18,989 nt of DNA from Microbacteriaceae bacterium (GTDB lineage Bacteria > Actinomycetota > Actinomycetes > Actinomycetales > Microbacteriaceae): assembly GCA_017744755.1 (NCBI GenBank), contig JAGIAU010000004.1, positions 6,401-25,389 on the forward strand, written 5' to 3'. The position numbers were made by a program, and so were the translations under genes. Each line of letters starts with the position of its first letter. Within the stretch, counting starts at the first letter, position 1. Positions 7,304-13,209 of this stretch are shown piece by piece. Under the pieces are notes generated by a model. The model was not told the DNA's origin and did not search any database. It worked only from the letters and a program-made list of their open reading frames with translations.

Positions 7304-8145
7304 CGCTCCCCGTCCTCGAGCTCCAGGACGCCGCGCTCCGCGTCCGCGGCCGCACGCTGTTCGCCGGCCTCGACCTCCAGGTCGCGCCTGGCGAGCTTGT
7401 CGCCGTGCTCGGGCCGAACGGGGCGGGCAAGACGAGCCTGTTCCGCGCGATCCTCGGCCTCGAGCGGCTCGCGACGGGTCGTGCGACGATCCTCGGCGAG
7501 CCCGCCCGGCGTGGCGATCGCCGGATCGGGTACGTGCCGCAGCAGCGGGTCTGGCCGCGCGGGACCCCCATGCTCGGACGGGACCTCGTGACGATGGGGC
7601 GCACCGGCTCCCGCTGGGGCATCCCGCTCACCGGTCGCGAGGACCGCGAGGCGGTCGCCAGGGCGGTCTGGGCGGTCCGCGCGGAGTCGCTCGCCGCGCG
7701 ACCGGTCGGCGACCTGTCCGGCGGCGAGCAGCAGCGGCTCCGGATCGCGCAGGCGATCGTCGACGAGCCGTCGCTCCTGCTCCTCGACGAGGCGCTGTCG
7801 AGCCTCGACCTCGCGTATCAGGCCGAGATCCTCGCGCTCGTGGACGCGGAGCGGCAGCGCGGCGCCGCCGTGCTGTTCATCGCCCACGACGTGAACCCGA
7901 TCCTCGACCGCGTCGACCGCATCCTGTACCTCGCGCGGGGCCGGCACCGGCTCGGCACGCCCGATGAGGTACTCACGAGCGAGGCGCTCAGCGCGCTCTA
8001 CGGGACGCGCGTCGACGTGCTGCGCGTCGCGGACCCCGAGGACGGGGCGCGCCAGCGGGTGTTCGTCGCCGGCGTCGCCGACGGGCACGAGCACCACCTC
8101 GAGGATCACGCCGAGCAGCTCGAGCAGCTGGAGCGATCCGAATGA
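7300..8145 (+). CDS. znuC: Metal (zinc) ABC transporter ATP-binding protein
   Basis: An ATPase of 281 residues that drives metal import with the adjacent permease. It has Walker A GPNGAGKT (38-45), a Q-loop at Q81 or Q82 in YVPQQRVWP, signature LSGGEQQRL (139-147), Walker B LLLLDEA (159-165), D-loop SSLD and H-loop H196 in FIAHDVNP. GTG 7300 was chosen because it overlaps the preceding TGA in the GTGA arrangement; an upstream in-frame ATG lies deep inside znuA. The C-terminal extension ends DGHEHHLEDH and then a Glu/Leu-rich tail. That cluster of four histidines is not needed for ATP hydrolysis and might sense or bind metal. The stop overlaps the permease ATG. Confidence 0.9.
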   Translation: MTLPVLELQDAALRVRGRTLFAGLDLQVAPGELVAVLGPNGAGKTSLFRAILGLERLATGRATILGEPARRGDRRIGYVPQQRVWPRGTPMLGRDLVTMGRTGSRWGIPLTGREDREAVARAVWAVRAESLAARPVGDLSGGEQQRLRIAQAIVDEPSLLLLDEALSSLDLAYQAEILALVDAERQRGAAVLFIAHDVNPILDRVDRILYLARGRHRLGTPDEVLTSEALSALYGTRVDVLRVADPEDGARQRVFVAGVADGHEHHLEDHAEQLEQLERSE

Positions 8146-9017
8146 GCCTCGCCGACCTCTTCGACTACTCCGACTACGGCCGGCTCCTCGGCCTCGTGCT
8201 GAACTCGGTCGTCGCCTGCGCGATCCTCGGCATCGTCGGGGGGCTCATCGGCGTCTTCGTGATCCAGCGCGACATGGCGTTCGCCGTGCACGGCATCAGC
8301 GAGCTGTCCTTCGCCGGCGCCGCCGCGGCGCTCCTCATCGGCGTCGACGTGCTCCTCGGCTCCATCGTCGGCTCCGTCATCGCGGCCGCGATCATCGGCG
8401 TGCTCGGTGCGCGGGCGCGCGACCGGAACTCGATCGTCGGCGTCCTGATGCCGTTCGGCCTCGGCCTCGGCATCCTCTTCCTCTCGCTCTACCAGGGGCG
8501 CAGCGCGAACAAGTTCGGGCTCCTCACCGGACAGGTCGTCGCCGTCGGCGACGACCAGCTCTGGTGGCTCGTCGGCGTCGCCGCCGTGGTCTTCGCCGTG
8601 CTGCTGGTCGTCTGGCGGCCGCTCGCCTTCGACAGCCTCGATCCGGAGGCCGCCGCCGCCCGCGGCGTCCCCGCGCGGCGCCTCAGCCTCGTGTTCATGC
8701 TGCTCCTCGGCCTCATGGTCGCGGTCGCCGTGCAGATCATCGGCGCCCTGCTCGTCCTCGCCCTGCTCGTCACGCCCGCCGCGGCCGCGACCCGGGTGAC
8801 GCACTCGGCGACCCTCGTCCCGATCCTCAGCATGGCCTTCGGCCTCGTGTCGGCGCTCGGCGGCATCCTCATCGCCGTGGGGTCGACGCTCCCGGTCAGC
8901 CCGTTCATCACGACGATCTCCTTCGCCATCTGGCTCGTGTGCCGCGACGTCGGCAGGACGCGGGACATCCGTCGCTTCCGGCGCGCCGCCGAAGCGCACG
9001 CGCTGGAGGCGGCATGA
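8142..9017 (+). CDS. znuB: Metal (zinc) ABC transporter permease
   Basis: An ABC-3 family permease of 291 residues with about eight or nine hydrophobic helices. The family segment after helix 1 reads VIQRDMAFAVHGISELSFAG, followed by several glycine/alanine-rich helices and RDRNSIVGVLMPFGLGLGILF. GALLVLALLVTPAAAATRVT matches the conserved GalLV.aLLv.PaAtA block of ZnuB/TroC-type permeases. The start overlaps the ATPase stop (ATGA) and the stop overlaps the regulator's start (ATGA), so all four genes of the operon are translationally coupled. Confidence 0.9.
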   Translation: MSLADLFDYSDYGRLLGLVLNSVVACAILGIVGGLIGVFVIQRDMAFAVHGISELSFAGAAAALLIGVDVLLGSIVGSVIAAAIIGVLGARARDRNSIVGVLMPFGLGLGILFLSLYQGRSANKFGLLTGQVVAVGDDQLWWLVGVAAVVFAVLLVVWRPLAFDSLDPEAAAARGVPARRLSLVFMLLLGLMVAVAVQIIGALLVLALLVTPAAAATRVTHSATLVPILSMAFGLVSALGGILIAVGSTLPVSPFITTISFAIWLVCRDVGRTRDIRRFRRAAEAHALEAA

Positions 9018-9427
9018 ACGCGATCGAACCGGCGGCGGCCAAGCGTCGCACCTGGCAGCGCGACGCCGTCCGCGACGCGCTCCTGGAGCGGGACGGCTTC
9101 GTCTCGGCCCAGATGCTGCACTCGGCGCTGCGCGACGCCGGCAGCACGATCGGCCTCGCCACCGTCTACCGAGCCCTCGCCGACCTCGCCGCCGACGGCG
9201 CCGCCGACCACCTGCAGCACGACGGCGAGTCCCTCTATCGCGCCTGCGGCAGCTCCGGCCATCACCATCACCTGATCTGCCGCTCGTGCGGCCGCGCGGT
9301 CGAGATCAGCGCCGACGCGGTCGAGGCCTGGGCGCGCGCCGTCGCGGCCGAGCACGGCTTCCGCGACGCGGAGCACGTCGTCGACGTCTTCGGCACCTGC
9401 GCCGACTGCGCGCGGGCCGCGGACTAG
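9014..9427 (+). CDS. zur: Fur-family transcriptional regulator, Zur-like
   Basis: A Fur-superfamily repressor of 137 residues, close to the usual length. The N-terminal winged helix includes GFVSAQMLHSAL and the recognition region STIGLATVYRALADLAADG. The C-terminal dimer/metal domain has C78, the H83-H86 run in CGSSGHHHHLICRSCG, the structural-zinc cysteines C89/C92 and C129/C132 (CADC), and H121 near HVVDVFGTC. As the last gene of a zinc-importer operon with a Fur-type box in its promoter, Zur is the natural assignment. Fur or Mur are less likely alternatives. Its stop lies only five bases from the stop of the convergent YibE/F gene, so there is no room for a terminator between them. Confidence 0.88.
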   Translation: MNAIEPAAAKRRTWQRDAVRDALLERDGFVSAQMLHSALRDAGSTIGLATVYRALADLAADGAADHLQHDGESLYRACGSSGHHHHLICRSCGRAVEISADAVEAWARAVAAEHGFRDAEHVVDVFGTCADCARAAD

Positions 9428-9432
9428 CGGGC

Positions 9433-10926
9433 TCAGAACTCCCAGTCGAGGGGCCGCCAGACCTCGCCCGGCCGGGCCGGCGCGGGTCGCTCAGGCGGCT
9501 CGATCGACGCGGTGCGACGGCGGACCGGGGGCTCCGCGGCGTCCCCGGAGCCGTGCAGCCCGTGCACGCCGTGGGCCCCGGCCGCCGCCGCCGAGGCCGC
9601 CGGGGGGACGAGCAGCACGGCGATCGCGGTCGTGATCGGCACGGCGAGCACGAGCCCGATCGCGCTGCACAGCGTCGTGACGATCTCGGCCGCGAGGTCC
9701 TCGAAGGTCAGGAGCTCGAGCACCGGCAGGTTGTACAGGTAGAGCAGCAGCAGGACCGCGAGCGACGTCCCGACGTAGGCGAAGACGATCGTGTAGATCG
9801 TCGAGGCGATGTGGTCGCGGCCGATCCGCATCGCGCTCCAGAAGAGCGCGCGGCGACTCATGCCCGGCCCCGCGGCGCGCAGCTCCCAGACGGAGGAGGA
9901 CTGCGTGATCGTCACGTCGTTGAGCACGCCGAGGCCGGCGACGATCATCGCGCAGGTCAGCACGCCGCGGAAGTCGAGCCCGCCGCTCAGCCCCGTGAGG
10001 AAGCCGGCGGCCTCGTCCGTCATGCCGCTCAGCCTGACCGTGCCGACGGAGAGCTGGGCGATGAGCGCGGTGACGGCGATGCCGCAGAGCGTTCCGGCGA
10101 GCGCGCTGCTCGTGCGGATCGACGGCCCGTGCGCGAGGTAGAGCACGACGAACAGGATCGCGGAGGCGGTGACGAGCGCGACCGGCACGCCGGGGGCCCC
10201 GCCGACGACCGCCGGGAGCATGAAGACGAGGATCATCGCGCCGCTGAAGACGAGTCCGACGAGGGCGAGCAGCCCCCGGATCCAGGCGACGAGCAGGACG
10301 AGCAGGACGAAGACGGCGAGGAGGACGAGGATCGGCCCGCTGCGGTCGACGCCGAAGAACACCTCGCGGGTGCCGCTCCCGGCGGCGCCGTCGATCGTCG
10401 TGGCGCCGTCCGGCAGGCTGAGCAGCCGCACGGAGTCGCCCGTGGCGATGCCCGCGTTCGCGTTCGGTCCGCCGAGGACGACCTCGATCGACTCGCCGGC
10501 CTTGGGGCCTGAGCGGATCGTCACCGTGGCCGTCTGGCAGACGCGCATCGGCGACACGACGCCGTCCTGCCCCTGGCTCGGCTGGTCGGGACGGTCGCAG
10601 CCATCGGCGAGCGAGTCGACGACCCCCGCCTCGAACGTCGCGCCGGGCACCACGAAGTGGGTCTGCGAGCGCACCGCCTCGACCTTGGCGGCGTCCGGCC
10701 AGAGCAGCACGAGCCCGACGACCGTCGCGACCGCCACGATGCCCAGCAGGCTCAGCAGGATCGCCCGGCCCAGCGGCGACGCCTTCGCCGCCCCCGCCTC
10801 GCCGGGAGGCGACTGCGCGTGCGAGTGGGCCACGACAGCATCTTCGGCGAGCGCCGCGCCGGGGCGCCGCGCCGCGCCGGGGTCCGGCCCGTCTCGCAGC
10901 TCCGCGGCCGGCCGGCGGCGCTCCAC
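9433..10926 (-). CDS. YibE/F family membrane protein with His-containing tails
   Basis: Up to 497 residues. The N-terminal cytoplasmic stretch contains AHSHAQ, then come one hydrophobic helix (about 54-75), an extracytoplasmic domain of about 120 residues, and about seven further helices. Family-typical segments are GPILVLLAVFVLLVLLVAW, SGGLDFRGVLTCAMIVAGLG followed by VLNDVTITQSSSVWEL, and MRIGRDHIASTIYTIVFAY, all recognisable as YibE/F (PF07907). The molecular function of this family is unsettled; transport is usually presumed. The cytoplasmic C-terminus has GAHGVHGLHG (H452, H455, H458). The GTG at 10926 is the longest start. The first 30 residues look like non-coding composition, so GTG 10833 (VAHSHAQ) is a serious alternative. 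The gene is convergent with zur and divergent from the MntR-like gene. Confidence 0.8.
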   Translation of the reverse strand: MERRRPAAELRDGPDPGAARRPGAALAEDAVVAHSHAQSPPGEAGAAKASPLGRAILLSLLGIVAVATVVGLVLLWPDAAKVEAVRSQTHFVVPGATFEAGVVDSLADGCDRPDQPSQGQDGVVSPMRVCQTATVTIRSGPKAGESIEVVLGGPNANAGIATGDSVRLLSLPDGATTIDGAAGSGTREVFFGVDRSGPILVLLAVFVLLVLLVAWIRGLLALVGLVFSGAMILVFMLPAVVGGAPGVPVALVTASAILFVVLYLAHGPSIRTSSALAGTLCGIAVTALIAQLSVGTVRLSGMTDEAAGFLTGLSGGLDFRGVLTCAMIVAGLGVLNDVTITQSSSVWELRAAGPGMSRRALFWSAMRIGRDHIASTIYTIVFAYVGTSLAVLLLLYLYNLPVLELLTFEDLAAEIVTTLCSAIGLVLAVPITTAIAVLLVPPAASAAAAGAHGVHGLHGSGDAAEPPVRRRTASIEPPERPAPARPGEVWRPLDWEF

Positions 10927-10948
10927 CGCCCCGCCCTCGTGGATCGGC

Positions 10949-10954
10949 TAGTCT
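10949..10954 (+). promoter_or_regulatory. Possible -10 box of the DtxR/MntR-like gene
   Basis: TAGTCT fits TANNNT and would place transcription start around 10961, giving a leader of roughly 20 nt with a good GGGAGG ribosome-binding site before GTG 10982. No -35 and no clear palindromic operator are seen in the 55-bp divergent gap. Confidence 0.35.
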
Positions 10955-10981
10955 CGGCAATCGTTCGGATCGGGAGGTCGG

Positions 10982-11623
10982 GTGAACGCACCGGGCAGGA
11001 CCCTCAAGGCGCAGGAGGAGAACTACCTCAAGGCCGTCTGGTCCGACGAGGAGTGGGGTCGCGCCACGACGAACGGCACGCTCGCCGCAGCGCTCGGTCT
11101 CGCGCCGAGCTCCGTCACGGAGGCGGTGCGCAAGCTCGCGGCGGCCGGGCTCCTCTCCCATGCGCGCTACGGGGTCGTGGCCCTGACGGAGGAGGGCCGC
11201 GCGATCGCGGTCGGCATCGTGCGCAAGCACCGGCTCATCGAGACCTTCCTCGTGCGCGAGCTCGGCTACGGCTGGGACGAGGTGCACGCCGAGGCCGAGG
11301 TGCTGGAGCATGCGGTGTCGACGGAGTTCATCGACCGGCTCGACGCGCGGCTCGGCCGCCCGGAGCGCGACCCGCACGGCGACCTCATCCCGCGCGCAGA
11401 CGGGACGATCGCCGCCGAGGACGCGGTGCCGCTCGGGAGCGTTCTCCCCGGCGCCCGCCTCCGCATCGTCCGCGTCTCCGACGCCGTGCCGGGTCTCCTC
11501 GCGCGGCTCGACGACGCGGGGCTCGGCCTCGGCGCGCGGATCGTGGCGGGCGAGGGGGCGTTCGCCGCGGACGGCGCGTTCTCCACCGCGGACCTCGGCG
11601 GCATCCTCGTAGCCCCCGTCTGA
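10982..11623 (+). CDS. DtxR/MntR-family metal-dependent regulator
   Basis: A metalloregulator of 213 residues. It has an N-terminal winged helix with QEENYLKAVW (11-20) and recognition helix LAPSSVTEAVRKLAAAGLL. The metal-binding/dimerisation domain has H83 and E87 (RKHRLIETFL), H102, and E106/E109/H110 (AEVLEHA). A C-terminal SH3-like domain (about 145-213) is retained as in DtxR/IdeR. By alignment in mind, E106 replaces the DtxR Cys102, as in manganese-sensing MntR. The residue matching DtxR Met10/MntR Asp8 is N14, and the one matching MntR Glu11 is K17, which is unusual. GTG start with GGGAGG five bases upstream. Metal and target genes are not shown by the sequence. Confidence 0.85.
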   Translation: MNAPGRTLKAQEENYLKAVWSDEEWGRATTNGTLAAALGLAPSSVTEAVRKLAAAGLLSHARYGVVALTEEGRAIAVGIVRKHRLIETFLVRELGYGWDEVHAEAEVLEHAVSTEFIDRLDARLGRPERDPHGDLIPRADGTIAAEDAVPLGSVLPGARLRIVRVSDAVPGLLARLDDAGLGLGARIVAGEGAFAADGAFSTADLGGILVAPV

Positions 11624-11647
11624 TCCCCTCCCCTCCCCCGCTTCCGC

Positions 11648-11704
11648 TCCGGTGCCACTTGTGGCTGGAATCCGGTGCTCGAAGCAGCCACAACTGGCAC
11701 CGGA
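11648..11704. repeat. Large imperfect inverted repeat (possible terminator or palindromic repeat element)
   Basis: Arms 11648-11667 and 11685-11704 pair over 20 bp with a single mismatch around a 17-nt loop. The left arm includes GGTGCCACTTGTGGCTG and the right arm CAGCCACAACTGGCACC. A third copy of CCGGTGC in the loop (11672-11678) can pair with the GCACCGG end of the right arm, giving an alternative hairpin. It begins 24 bp after the regulator's stop, so it could end that transcript, but no T-tract follows. Its size and internal redundancy also suit a dispersed palindromic element. Confidence 0.7.
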
Positions 11705-11758
11705 ACACCGCGGACGCCGGGGCACACGCCCCGACTGGCCCGGGAACCCCGCATCCGC

Positions 11759-11764
11759 TACACT
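11759..11764 (+). promoter_or_regulatory. Putative -10 box of the ribosomal protein operon
   Basis: TACACT in CGCTACACTTGATCG fits TANNNT and is the only good candidate upstream of rpmB. The start would be near 11771, giving a leader of about 120 nt. No strong -35 is apparent. No TGANAATnATTNTCA-like Zur box occurs between 11624 and 11891. Confidence 0.5.
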
Positions 11765-11795
11765 TGATCGGTCGTCCCGCACGGGGCGAACTTTC

Positions 11796-11870
11796 GTGGC
11801 CCGGGAGACCGGGCCGCAGACATGTGATCATGGGTCCGGCCCTCGTCAGTCGCAAGGCGGAGGACCGGAC
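11796..11870 (+). promoter_or_regulatory. Structured 5' leader of rpmB
   Basis: Two hairpins can form in the presumed leader. The first pairs GGCCCGG (11798-11804) with CCGGGCC (11809-11815) around a GAGA (GNRA-type) tetraloop, extended by a wobble and one more pair. The second pairs GTCCGG (11834-11839) with CCGGAC (11865-11870), plus four inner pairs after one mismatch. The rpmB ribosome-binding site (AGGA at 11883-11886) is downstream and free. The arrangement resembles ribosomal-protein autoregulatory leaders, but I know of no described family that matches it. Confidence 0.5.
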
Positions 11871-11891
11871 GGTACTCGAAAGCAGGAAACC

Positions 11892-12128
11892 ATGGCAGCC
11901 GTTTGCCAGGTGACCGGAGCCGTCCCCGGCTTCGGACACAGCATCTCGCACTCGCACCGTCGCACCAAGCGCCGGTTCGACCCCAACATCCAGAAGAAGA
12001 CGTACTTCGTCCCCAGCCTCCGTCGCAACGTGACCCTCACGCTGTCCGCCAAGGGCATCAAGGTCATCGACGCGCGCGGCATCGACTCGGTCGTCGCCGA
12101 GCTCATCGCGAAGGGTGTGAAGCTCTGA
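11892..12128 (+). CDS. rpmB: 50S ribosomal protein L28 (zinc-free form)
   Basis: A protein of 78 residues starting MAAVCQVTGAVPGFGHSISH and continuing HRRTKRRFDPNIQKKTYFVP, the standard L28 pattern. It has only one cysteine (C5), so it lacks the two CxxC pairs of the zinc-binding form. Start ATG 11892 has an AGGA ribosome-binding site. Its TGA overlaps the rpmG ATG by one base (TGATG). The trio rpmB-rpmG-rpsN in zinc-free form is known in actinobacteria, where in some genera it is a Zur-controlled backup set; here no Zur box is seen, suggesting housekeeping use. Confidence 0.95.
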   Translation: MAAVCQVTGAVPGFGHSISHSHRRTKRRFDPNIQKKTYFVPSLRRNVTLTLSAKGIKVIDARGIDSVVAELIAKGVKL

Positions 12129-12298
12129 TGGCGAAGAAGGGCCAGGACATCCGTCCGATCATCAAGCTGCGCTCGACCGCGGGCACGGGCTACACCTACG
12201 TGACCAAGAAGAACCGCCGCAACGACCCCGACCGTCTCGTGCTCAAGAAGTACGACCCGGTGATCCGCAAGCACGTCGACTTCCGAGAGGAGCGCTGA
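12128..12298 (+). CDS. rpmG: 50S ribosomal protein L33 (zinc-free form)
   Basis: A protein of 56 residues with the L33 signature RPIIKLRSTAGTGYTYVTKK and NRRNDPDRLVLKKYDP. There are no cysteines, so this is the zinc-independent type. It is translationally coupled to rpmB through TGATG and followed after three bases by rpsN. Confidence 0.95.
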   Translation: MAKKGQDIRPIIKLRSTAGTGYTYVTKKNRRNDPDRLVLKKYDPVIRKHVDFREER

Positions 12299-12301
12299 CC
12301 C

Positions 12302-12607
12302 ATGGCGAAGAAGTCCAAGATCGCTCGCAACGAGCAGCGCAAGGCGGTCGTCGACCGCTACGCGGCCAAGCGCCTTGAGCTCAAGAAGGCGCTCATCGAC
12401 CCGAACGGGACCGACGAGTCCCGCGAGGCCGCCCGCGTCGGCTTGCAGAAGCTGCCGCGCAACGCGTCGCCGGTCCGAGTCCGCTCGCGCGACTCGATCG
12501 ACGGCCGCCCCCGCGGCGTCCTCAGCAAGTTCGGCATCAGCCGTGTCCGCTTCCGCGACATGGCGCACCGCGGCGAGCTCCCGGGCATCACGAAGTCCTC
12601 GTGGTGA
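12302..12607 (+). CDS. rpsN: 30S ribosomal protein S14 (zinc-free long form)
   Basis: A protein of 101 residues, the length of the long, E. coli-type S14. It starts MAKKSKIARNEQRKAVVDRY and has the conserved C-terminal block RPRGVLSKFGISRVRFRDMA followed by HRGELPGITKSSW. There is no CxxC, so it is the zinc-independent form rather than the 61-residue zinc-ribbon type. It lies three bases after rpmG and ends the operon before a hairpin terminator. Confidence 0.95.
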   Translation: MAKKSKIARNEQRKAVVDRYAAKRLELKKALIDPNGTDESREAARVGLQKLPRNASPVRVRSRDSIDGRPRGVLSKFGISRVRFRDMAHRGELPGITKSSW

Positions 12608-12628
12608 TCAGGGCGTAGCACGCTCCGG

Positions 12629-12665
12629 AGGGGGTCGGATCCGAACGGGTCCGACCCCTTCTGCG
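12629..12665 (+). terminator. Terminator after rpsN
   Basis: GGGGTCGGA (12631-12639) pairs perfectly with TCCGACCCC (12650-12658) around a 10-nt loop, extended by a G-T and an A-T pair. It is followed by a short pyrimidine run (TTCT). It begins 21 bp after the rpsN stop, at the end of the ribosomal operon. Confidence 0.8.
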
Positions 12666-12766
12666 TTCCCGGAACCGGTCCGCCGCCTGTCCGGAACATT
12701 CAACGCCGACTTGAAGCGAAACTCGCAACAAGCCCGTGAATACGGGGCAGAGCGCCCTTGCGCTGA

Positions 12767-12772
12767 TAGTCT
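12767..12772 (+). promoter_or_regulatory. Putative -10 box of the HU gene
   Basis: TAGTCT fits TANNNT and would start transcription near 12779, giving a leader of about 63 nt with a strong GAGGAGG ribosome-binding site. No good -35 is seen. Just upstream, CCCGT-GAAT-ACGGG (12733-12746) is a small perfect inverted repeat that could be an operator. The rest of the 12666-12841 gap shows nothing else. Confidence 0.45.
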
Positions 12773-12841
12773 CGCTCGCGATTCCGGGCCTGCCCGGGGT
12801 CGTCCTTAGCTCCAACAGAACGAAACGTCCGAGGAGGACAA

Positions 12842-13126
12842 ATGGCCGAGAGCCTGAACAAGAGCGAGCTGGTCGCCGCGATCGCGAGCGAGACCGGTCT
12901 GACCCAGACCGCCGTGGCCGGCGTCGTCGACGCGTTCTTCGGCGTCGTCTCCAAGACCGTCGCCGGCGGCGGCAAGGTCGCCATCCCCGGCTGGGTCTCC
13001 TTCGAGCAGTCGTCGCGCGCCGCCCGCACGGGCCGCAACCCCGCGACGGGCGAGACCATCCAGATCGCCGCGTCGAAGGGCGTCAAGATCTCGGCCGGCT
13101 CGAAGCTGAAGGCCGCCGTCAAGTAA
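12842..13126 (+). CDS. hup: HU family DNA-binding protein
   Basis: A nucleoid-associated protein of 94 residues with the full HU core: NKSELVAAIASETGLT (6-21), the FFGVV helix, GWVSFEQSSRAARTGRNPATG (50-70), and the beta-arm RNPATGE (65-71) whose proline P68 intercalates into DNA. It has the short form and lacks the Lys/Ala-rich C-terminal tail of mycobacterial HupB. ATG 12842 has a near-consensus GAGGAGG ribosome-binding site, fitting high expression. It forms its own transcription unit between the rpsN terminator and the 15-bp stem after it. Confidence 0.95.
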   Translation: MAESLNKSELVAAIASETGLTQTAVAGVVDAFFGVVSKTVAGGGKVAIPGWVSFEQSSRAARTGRNPATGETIQIAASKGVKISAGSKLKAAVK

Positions 13127-13138
13127 GACGCGTAGCGC

Positions 13139-13176
13139 CGGAAGGCGTCGGACTCCTCGGGGTCCGACGCCTTCCG
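13139..13176 (+). terminator. Terminator after the HU gene
   Basis: A perfect 15-bp stem pairs 13139-13153 (CGGAAGGCGTCGGAC) with 13162-13176 (GTCCGACGCCTTCCG), with an 8-nt loop. It begins 12 bp after the HU stop and ends 20 bp before the next gene's -10. There is no T-tract, as is common in high-GC actinobacteria. Confidence 0.85.
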
Positions 13177-13196
13177 TGCGTTCAGGGCCTCGCGCC

Positions 13197-13202
13197 TAGG
13201 CT
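13197..13202 (+). promoter_or_regulatory. -10 box of a leaderless promoter (CopD-CtaG)
   Basis: TAGGCT lies seven bases before GTG 13210. With the HU terminator just upstream, this is the likely start of a separate leaderless transcript. It also argues for GTG 13210 as the true start codon. Confidence 0.6.
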
Positions 13203-13209
13203 GGAGGGC

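Noticed and set aside
9491..11782. Minus-strand open frame of 763 codons over the YibE/F and MntR-like genes
   Set aside because: Frame-shifted shadow of YibE/F; Arg/Pro/Ala-rich with no domain, and it runs through the real regulator gene.
11765..11835. Zur or Fur box upstream of rpmB (around TGTGATCATGG)
   Set aside because: Only a 6-bp TGATCA palindrome is present. It lies within the presumed leader and lacks the TGANAAT/ATTNTCA half-sites seen at 6378-6394.
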